DNA of 64,000 nucleotides from assembly GCF_003002875.1 (NCBI RefSeq), contig NZ_PVTH01000008.1, positions 86,971-150,970 of the forward strand, read 5' to 3'. Each line of letters begins with the position of its first letter. Position 1 is the stretch's first letter. Below the pieces are notes generated by a model. It was not told where the DNA came from. It saw nothing but the letters and a program-made list of their open reading frames with translations, and made no database searches. Of the stretch, positions 58,753 to 64,000 are shown piece after piece. Source of the stretch: Arcticibacter pallidicorallinus (GTDB taxonomy: Bacteria > Bacteroidota > Bacteroidia > Sphingobacteriales > Sphingobacteriaceae). A program made the translations under genes and the position numbers.

Positions 58753-60812
58753 TTCTGTAACTTGTTTTTTAAATAGGTGTATATTTCTTTCTGTGCCCTA
58801 TGCTTTACCACATCCTCCGTCCGGCGGTAACGATTGGTATTGGCGGCATTGATTTCACGTGCTTTGGTATTATCCCTGAGCTGAATATCGATGATATCTC
58901 TCAGTTCCTGTCTAATTTCCGGATCCAGTACCGGAAAACCGACTTCAACGCGCTGGTCGAGATTCCGTGTCATGAAGTCAGCCGACGACATAAACATCAG
59001 CTCCTTCCCCCCATTGCCGAATATCCAGAGGCGGGCATGTTCCAGATATTTGTCGATGATACTGATCACTTCAATATTCTTACTCATCCCGGGAACTCCG
59101 GGGACGAGGCAACACATCCCCCGGATAATCAGTTGAATCTTCACCCCTGCATTGCTTGCTTCATAAAGCTTGCCAATCATCTCTTCATCTGCCAGACTAT
59201 TCATTTTCAACACCATGTATGCGGGTTTACCCTCATGAGCGTTTTTCACCTCCTGATCGATAAAACCATAAACCTTCTTGCGGGTCTCCAGAGGCGACAC
59301 GATCAGATATTTGTAATCGTCGAGGAAGATCTTCTTATCCAGACTCCTGAACAAGCGCCTCAGTTCGTTAGCGATACCCTGATGCGTGGTAAATAAACTA
59401 TGGTCGCAATAGATCCTGGATGTCTTTTCGTTGAAGTTTCCTGTAGCCAGACTGGCATAGTATACCGGCTTACCTTTCTCTATCCGGGTCACCAAACAGA
59501 TCTTGGAATGGACCTTGTAATCGTGCAGCCCATGGCTCACATTAACACCTTCCTCCTCCAGTCTGTTCATCCAGTAGATATTGTTCTGTTCATCGAACCG
59601 CGCCTTCAGTTCCACCAGGCAATTGACCTTTTTCCCGTTCTTGGCTGCATTGATCAGTGCATTGATCACCCTGGAATTAGCGGCAAGGCGATAAAGCGTG
59701 ATGCTTATTTCAGTCACCTTGGGATCGATGGCCGCCTCGCGCATGAAATGGATGATGTAGTCGAATGACTGGTACGGCAGGTTAATGAGGTAATCGCGCT
59801 TGGCCATCTGACTGAATATACTTTTACTCAGATCCAGATCCTTCACCCGCAGCGGAACTTCCTTTGGATATTCGAGTTCCGGCCTGCCTACGTTAGGGAA
59901 ATTGATAAAGTCTTTAAAGTTGTGATACCGGCTGCCGGGAATCAGGCCGTCGGATGTGAGGTCAAGCTTAGCCACCAGATAACTGAGCATCGACAGCGGG
60001 ATATTATTATCATACAGCAAGCGCATCGGCTTCCCTTTTTTACGCTTCTGCAGGCTCTTGGCGAGCGTATCGATAAACTTCTCACTCACATTGGTATCAA
60101 GAGTCAGCTCCGCATCACGTGTCAGCTGTATAGAATAGGCCTCCACCTCCGGATAATCGAATATAAAGTAGATGTCGTCGAGACAATAACGAATGATATC
60201 GTCGAGAAGGATGACAAACTTGAGATTGTTGGTCTCGGGCAGTACAATGAACCGCTCCAAACTCTCCAAAGGAATCTCAATCAGGCTGTACTGCACCTTC
60301 TGCCGTTTATCCTTTTTGCTGAGTCTGACGAAAAAGTAAATTCCGCGGTCCTTCAACTCAGGGAAAGGTTTCGTATCATCGAGCATCACAGGCACCAGCG
60401 TCGACAAGAGCTTTTCTCTGAAGTAGTTACGAATAAACTCCCCCCTTTTGACGTTTAGCTGCTTTTCATTGATGATAAAGATCCGTTCGGCCTCCAGCTC
60501 CTTGATAATGACGTTTTCATAGAGGTCGTCAAAACGATATTCCTGATTAACCACGATCTCCTTAATCTCCTTTAAGATCTTCTTCGGATTATAGCCCAAA
60601 AGCTCTTTCGCTTTGGCATTAATATTCGCCAGTCTGCTTAGCGTAGGAACACGCACACGGTAAAACTCGTCGAGGTTTGATGAAAATATCGCCAGGAACC
60701 TGATGCGCTCAATCAAAGGCACGGAAACATCCGCTGCTTCCTGCAATACTCGCTCGTTGAAGTATAACCAACTTATTTCACGGTTTGTCAGCTGAATATT
60801 TCCCTTAGCCAT
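58749..60812 (-). CDS. ppk1: Polyphosphate kinase 1
   Basis: PPK1, 687 residues, makes polyphosphate from ATP. The N-terminal part has NREISWLYFNERVLQEA (the conserved N domain), and the C-terminal phospholipase D-like core has KVHSKICLVTR with the phosphorylated His and SLATGNFNEKTSRIYCDHSLFTTH, plus FGNGGKELMFMSSADFMTRNLDQRVEVGFPV. It forms a coupled pair with the exopolyphosphatase gene downstream. Confidence 0.96.
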   Translation of the reverse strand: MAKGNIQLTNREISWLYFNERVLQEAADVSVPLIERIRFLAIFSSNLDEFYRVRVPTLSRLANINAKAKELLGYNPKKILKEIKEIVVNQEYRFDDLYENVIIKELEAERIFIINEKQLNVKRGEFIRNYFREKLLSTLVPVMLDDTKPFPELKDRGIYFFVRLSKKDKRQKVQYSLIEIPLESLERFIVLPETNNLKFVILLDDIIRYCLDDIYFIFDYPEVEAYSIQLTRDAELTLDTNVSEKFIDTLAKSLQKRKKGKPMRLLYDNNIPLSMLSYLVAKLDLTSDGLIPGSRYHNFKDFINFPNVGRPELEYPKEVPLRVKDLDLSKSIFSQMAKRDYLINLPYQSFDYIIHFMREAAIDPKVTEISITLYRLAANSRVINALINAAKNGKKVNCLVELKARFDEQNNIYWMNRLEEEGVNVSHGLHDYKVHSKICLVTRIEKGKPVYYASLATGNFNEKTSRIYCDHSLFTTHQGIANELRRLFRSLDKKIFLDDYKYLIVSPLETRKKVYGFIDQEVKNAHEGKPAYMVLKMNSLADEEMIGKLYEASNAGVKIQLIIRGMCCLVPGVPGMSKNIEVISIIDKYLEHARLWIFGNGGKELMFMSSADFMTRNLDQRVEVGFPVLDPEIRQELRDIIDIQLRDNTKAREINAANTNRYRRTEDVVKHRAQKEIYTYLKNKLQK

Positions 60813-60826
60813 TTAGATAGTTTATA

Positions 60827-60880
60827 TAACGACAGCAGTCGTTACCTTGCAAAACTGTAGATTTTAATGTTAAATCTACA
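60827..60880. repeat. Two inverted repeats in the ppk1 upstream region
   Basis: TAACGAC/GTCGTTA at 60827-60844 (loop AGCA) and TGTAGATTT/AAATCTACA at 60856-60880 (loop of 7), the first only 15 bases from the ppk1 ATG. They could be operators or a leader structure. The remaining space to the YajQ gene (60887-61031) has no recognisable feature except the box TACCTTTA (61009-61016). Confidence 0.5.
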
Positions 60881-61031
60881 TTAACAAATCGAGGTTTAAG
60901 CAAGTTCTGCGAGAATCCGGAATATCGCTTCCACCGTCATTTCTTCATAAACCCTGTTCGCCCGAACATGTTTACAGAATCTCGATTATGCATATAAATC
61001 TGTAAGTTTACCTTTAGATAAAACTAGTATT

Positions 61032-61523
61032 ATGCCTTCATTTGATATTGTAAGTAAAATTGACGCTCAGACTCTGGACAACGCCATCAATAACGCTAAA
61101 AAGGAGATCCTGAACAGATATGACTTTAATGACTCAAAGAGTACAGTCGATCTGGATAAAAAAACGAACGAAATAACTGTCGTTACTGAAAACGACATGC
61201 GGTTAAAAGCGATTATAGATTCCATCATTTCCAGAATGCTGAAACAAGGACTGGACCCCAATTCGCTTGAAACCGGAAAGGAACATTATGCTTCTGGCAA
61301 TATGATCAGAAAAGAGATTAAAATCAAGGAAGGAATCGACAAGGAAACTTCGAAAAAGATAATCAAGAAGATCAAAGACAGCGGTATCAAAGTACAAGCT
61401 TCGATAATGGACGAACAAGTGAGAATTCAGGGAAAGAAGATTGATGATCTGCAGGCAGTGATCTCTCTTTGCAGATCGGAAGACTTTGGTCAGCCGCTGC
61501 AATATATCAACATGAGAAACTAA
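61032..61523 (+). CDS. YajQ-family nucleotide-binding protein
   Basis: A 163-residue YajQ protein: MPSFDIVSKIDAQTLDNAINNAKKEILNRYDF with the DFNDSKSTVDLDKK segment and the second domain ending CRSEDFGQPLQYINMRN. Family members bind nucleotides; some bind cyclic di-GMP and act on transcription in Xanthomonas, but this is not general. Complete length and conserved ends. Confidence 0.93.
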   Translation: MPSFDIVSKIDAQTLDNAINNAKKEILNRYDFNDSKSTVDLDKKTNEITVVTENDMRLKAIIDSIISRMLKQGLDPNSLETGKEHYASGNMIRKEIKIKEGIDKETSKKIIKKIKDSGIKVQASIMDEQVRIQGKKIDDLQAVISLCRSEDFGQPLQYINMRN

Positions 61524-61576
61524 CGGGCGGTAGGTAAGGGCAACCTAGATTACGGTTTTAAGTAACCGCAGTCATA

Positions 61577-61605
61577 TTTTACCTCAACTAATCGTCCTAT
61601 CTTTG
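61577..61605 (+). promoter_or_regulatory. Promoter of the universal stress gene: TTTT, 17-base spacer, TATCTTTG
   Basis: TATCTTTG (61598-61605) is an exact TAnnTTTG match 22 bases before the ATG; a T-rich -33 region (61577-61580) lies 17 bases upstream. Confidence 0.52.
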
Positions 61606-61627
61606 AAATATACAAAAACCCACGATC

Positions 61628-62449
61628 ATGAGAACTATCATCGTAGCAACCGACCTTTCGAACGACGCGAACAACGCATTGGAATATGCAGGAGCACTGG
61701 CCAGACTTGCAAACGCGAAGTTAGTTTTATACAACTCGTTCGTTATTCCACCTCATGCAGCCAACACCCTTCTTCCGGCTTCCGGAATTGAAAAAATGAT
61801 TGCATCCAATAAGGCCTCACTGGATTATATCGCTTTAAAAACTTCGGTAAATTACGATATCGAAGTAAGCACTGTCAGCAAACTTGCTGATATTCAGGAA
61901 GAGCTGGACAAGCTTGTCGCTGAAAATAACGCAGAGCTTGTTGTCATGGGAATGAGAGGTGACAGTATCGACCAAAAATTGTTCGGAAACACAACCACAT
62001 CCATAATCGCTCACGCTAAATATCCTGTATTGGTGATTCCACAGGGCGCGAAATTCAAAGGAATGAGCAAAATCTTATTTGCTTGCGACGAAAAGTGCCC
62101 AACGGCTAATACCACGTTGGAGAAGCTTCGCACGATCGCTTCTGATATGAAAGCTGACGTCCAGGTGCTGCATGTTGATAAGCTTTTAAAGAAAGCAGGC
62201 GCTACACTGACTACCAACGCAGAGATTGAAGAACACTTTGAGGGTATCAGCCACTCTTACCGCGAGATCGATGGAGGTAGTGTAATTGAGGGAATTGAAA
62301 GAGGTATCACAGAGTATAATGCGGACCTGCTCGTTATGGTTCCTCAAAAATATGGTCTATGGGATTCCATCGTACACCGGAGCAAAACCCGGATCATGGC
62401 TTCAAGATCAAAAGTACCATTATTATCTATCCCATTCGGGAGAAACTAA
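61628..62449 (+). CDS. Universal stress protein, double UspA domain
   Basis: A 273-residue protein with two UspA-type domains in tandem. Residues 1-140 have MRTIIVATDLSNDANNALEYAGALARLA and the ATP-binding-like ELVVMGMRGDSIDQKLFGNTTTSIIAHAKYPVLVIP. Residues about 145-273 repeat it in weaker form (ILFACDEKC; DLLVMVPQKYGLWDSIVHRSKTRIMASRSKVPLLSIP). UspA-like proteins support survival under stress; no single reaction is known. A terminator at 62508 closes the gene. Confidence 0.94.
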   Translation: MRTIIVATDLSNDANNALEYAGALARLANAKLVLYNSFVIPPHAANTLLPASGIEKMIASNKASLDYIALKTSVNYDIEVSTVSKLADIQEELDKLVAENNAELVVMGMRGDSIDQKLFGNTTTSIIAHAKYPVLVIPQGAKFKGMSKILFACDEKCPTANTTLEKLRTIASDMKADVQVLHVDKLLKKAGATLTTNAEIEEHFEGISHSYREIDGGSVIEGIERGITEYNADLLVMVPQKYGLWDSIVHRSKTRIMASRSKVPLLSIPFGRN

Positions 62450-62507
62450 ATACACTGCGGTCCCCTCCGCAGTAAAGAACCAAGGGGTTGGAGTATTAAG
62501 TAGTAAC

Positions 62508-62527
62508 AGACCGGCAATAGCCGGTCT
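62508..62527 (+). terminator. Hairpin terminator after the universal stress gene
   Basis: AGACCGGC and GCCGGTCT pair over 8 bp with an AATA loop, followed by TTACTTTTTT. It lies 58 bases past the stop, with a classical T-run. Confidence 0.85.
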
Positions 62528-62582
62528 TTACTTTTTTAAGAACCTAAGAGGGTATTTTTATGTATATTACCCACTAATCCTA

Positions 62583-63278
62583 ATGAGTTTTCCGCCTATG
62601 AGATGGATATACGCAATTCCTCAGAAATTTAAGATCGCCTGCGTCCTGGGGTCAATCATTTTCTGCATAACCATATTTACCTTACTCGAAACCCGCAATA
62701 TCAATAATATTAATAAGGCGGTATTATCCATATACGAAGACAGGCTTATTCCGGCTACTGACTTGTTTTTTCTAGCGGAGGTTTCCTATCAGAAAAGAGA
62801 TCAGCTCGAATCATATCTCGAATCATCTGATCCGTCCTCCATTCTGATCAGCAAGCAACTTGCAAAACAAAATGATCGTATAGAGGCTCTGATAAGGAAA
62901 TACGAGAAAACATATCTAGTTGACGAGGAGCTTGTTCATTTCAACGGACTTAAAAACAACCTGAAAGAGTATCTTGCCTTGGAAAAAGAAATCGTTGATC
63001 TTTCCACACATAACTCCAAAGAAGCTGCAAAATCTGCCTTTTACAACCGGGCGGTTGCAAGCCATCATAAAATGATGGATCACCTCTCGAAACTAACACG
63101 CATCCAGTCTAACGTAGGCGCTACCTTAGTAAGCAGCCTTAAAAACGATGTGGCAAAGTCTGACCTGATCTCGAATTTGCAGCTGATTGTCTGTATTATA
63201 ACGGGCCTGCTGATCATTGCCATCATCTTTGCAGCAAAGGTCACAAGCGTCAAATCAGACAAGTATAACCTGAACTAA
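62583..63278 (+). CDS. Four-helix-bundle membrane sensor domain protein without signalling output domain
   Basis: About 231 residues from ATG 62583, with a helix at about 18-37 (ACVLGSIIFCITIFTLLE), a periplasmic stretch rich in charged heptads, and a second helix near the end (LQLIVCIITGLLIIAIIFAAKV). The pattern resembles the 4HB_MCP sensor fold, but the protein stops after the second helix with no HAMP, methyl-accepting or kinase domain. It may be a stand-alone sensor that binds a partner. In-frame ATGs upstream at 62286 are inside the universal stress gene and not used. A later ATG at 62598 is possible. Confidence 0.7.
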   Translation: MSFPPMRWIYAIPQKFKIACVLGSIIFCITIFTLLETRNINNINKAVLSIYEDRLIPATDLFFLAEVSYQKRDQLESYLESSDPSSILISKQLAKQNDRIEALIRKYEKTYLVDEELVHFNGLKNNLKEYLALEKEIVDLSTHNSKEAAKSAFYNRAVASHHKMMDHLSKLTRIQSNVGATLVSSLKNDVAKSDLISNLQLIVCIITGLLIIAIIFAAKVTSVKSDKYNLN

Positions 63279-63284
63279 ACATCA

Positions 63285-63306
63285 TGACTTACACGCAATT
63301 AAGTCA
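63285..63306. terminator. Short inverted repeat between convergent genes
   Basis: TGACTTA/TAAGTCA (63285-63291 and 63300-63306) around an 8-base loop, between the sensor gene (ends 63278) and DUF6266 gene (ends 63323). Possibly a bidirectional terminator. Confidence 0.4.
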
Positions 63307-63322
63307 GACACTTGCGATTTCC

Positions 63323-64000
63323 TTACTCCGGGCTAACAGTGCCTGAAAACGACACCCTGGTGCCTACCGGCATGGATGTCATGAGGCTACGCTGCTTCGA
63401 CGGCTTAGCTGACATTTTTGACTGTCCGCTACTTTGTTTCACATTTCTTCGCTCCTGATCCCGCAGCAGTCTGTTGCCCTCATAACACATATTATATATA
63501 GACGCTCCCCGTGTTTGCTGCGCCCCGTCGAGTTCCATATTCACAGGTCTTGCTGGGTACCCTCCCGGTTCTTCCGCGTGGAAAGCAGCGATAATCGAAC
63601 AGGGACTGAACTCCTTGCTGTTGAGCAATACATAGCCTTCTTCCATCCGGGTTTCGCTATAAGCCAGCAACGATACGCTGAGCATCAGCAGCTGATCGGG
63701 TTCCGGCAGGGTTTCAAAGCGGATCTCTTGGGCCTCCAGCTGAGCCTGCCAGCGAAACTCCAGGTCTTTCACTTCCAGATATTCATAGTACTCCTTCCGG
63801 AAATTGAAGCCGATCAGGCTGAAACGGAGCCGGTACTTGCTCACCGGTTTACTGATGCTTAGCGGTACCCTCAGGTCGGTTTTGGCGTTCAAAGCTCCCA
63901 TGAACACGCTTAGGCGACCCTCTTCATCCCGCTCTACCCGCTGACTGACCTGCAGTACTTCGCTCAGCCGGCTCTTCATATTGAAGTCCATCCCGATGAG
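63323..64000 (-). CDS. DUF6266-family protein, C-terminal part (5' end outside window)
   Basis: The last 226 or so residues of a DUF6266 gene whose start lies beyond the right edge. Its core (MDFNMKSRLSEVLQVSQ through HAEEPGGYPARPVNM) is almost identical to the copy at 19850-20818, with scattered changes (KI to RL, V to L, R to Q). The last 60 residues differ: here NVKQSSGQSKMSAKPSKQRS, there MGVNAKVPERGVKQRV. The pair therefore looks like a mosaic, and only a comparison with all genomic copies can show whether conversion took place. Confidence 0.8.
   Translation of the reverse strand, partial: LIGMDFNMKSRLSEVLQVSQRVERDEEGRLSVFMGALNAKTDLRVPLSISKPVSKYRLRFSLIGFNFRKEYYEYLEVKDLEFRWQAQLEAQEIRFETLPEPDQLLMLSVSLLAYSETRMEEGYVLLNSKEFSPCSIIAAFHAEEPGGYPARPVNMELDGAQQTRGASIYNMCYEGNRLLRDQERRNVKQSSGQSKMSAKPSKQRSLMTSMPVGTRVSFSGTVSPE

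Noticed and set aside
1..64000. tRNA, rRNA, CRISPR, insertion sequence or prophage
   Set aside because: No such features were recognised by eye; a tRNA scan was not possible.

Overview
The window looks like chromosome of a Bacteroidota species, most probably a member of the Sphingobacteriaceae (Pedobacter-like). The signs are a gliding-motility gldC gene, a CcmB gene, DUF6266-type proteins, lipoproteins, secreted proteins ending their signal peptides in A-Q, weak Shine-Dalgarno use, and several upstream boxes fitting the Bacteroidota -7 consensus TAnnTTTG. No rRNA, tRNA, CRISPR array or intact transposase was seen. Most of the window is ordinary core genome.

Layout. 1-9.7 kb is a signalling block: a minus-strand cassette (hybrid kinase with three receivers, CheR, CheB, then a receiver protein that runs off the left edge), a small DUF2383 four-helix protein, an NtrC-type sigma-54 activator, and a second hybrid kinase with an HPt domain. 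9.7-14.3 kb holds DNA repair and housekeeping genes (DnaQ/GIY-YIG fusion, RRM protein, LOG-family hydrolase, recR, an SDR). 14.4-18.6 kb is a two-gene secreted glycan operon behind a LacI-type operator that overlaps its predicted promoter. 18.7-21.05 kb is the only clearly accessory stretch: a broken DUF1016 nuclease gene, an orphan MNT nucleotidyltransferase, a cluster of palindromes and a DUF6266 gene, a second copy of which lies cut by the right edge of the window.

21.1-24.97 kb is a trpDFBA operon preceded by a readable transcription attenuator: a 17-residue leader peptide with three consecutive Trp codons, a Rho-independent terminator, and an upstream segment able to block it. trpE, trpG and trpC are not in the window. 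25-38 kb has a P-type ATPase, RecQ, a secreted TolB-propeller/amidohydrolase, a C1 peptidase, MazG, an ECF sigma factor overlapping a membrane-anchored barrel protein, and a LolC/E-type permease. 38.4-48.7 kb has a NamZ-type muramidase, fmt, a membrane-bound MutS relative, an AI-2E-type permease, an L,D-transpeptidase, and an operon from a DEAD-box helicase through GldC to CcmB. 48.8-64 kb has pyrC, holA, an HsdR-N-like protein, a tandem pair of lipoproteins, valS, a murI/DUF1634/TauE operon, a ppk/ppx operon, a YajQ protein, a double universal stress protein and a four-helix-bundle membrane sensor.

The strongest new-looking signals are the trp attenuator on a trp operon that starts at trpD, the LacI operator on the sulfatase-modifying-factor-like/BNR/MORN fusion operon, the two DUF6266 copies with near-identical cores and different tails, and the sigma-factor partner that joins an anti-sigma-like N-terminus to a barrel domain. 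All functions are assigned by reading motifs; no database search was run.
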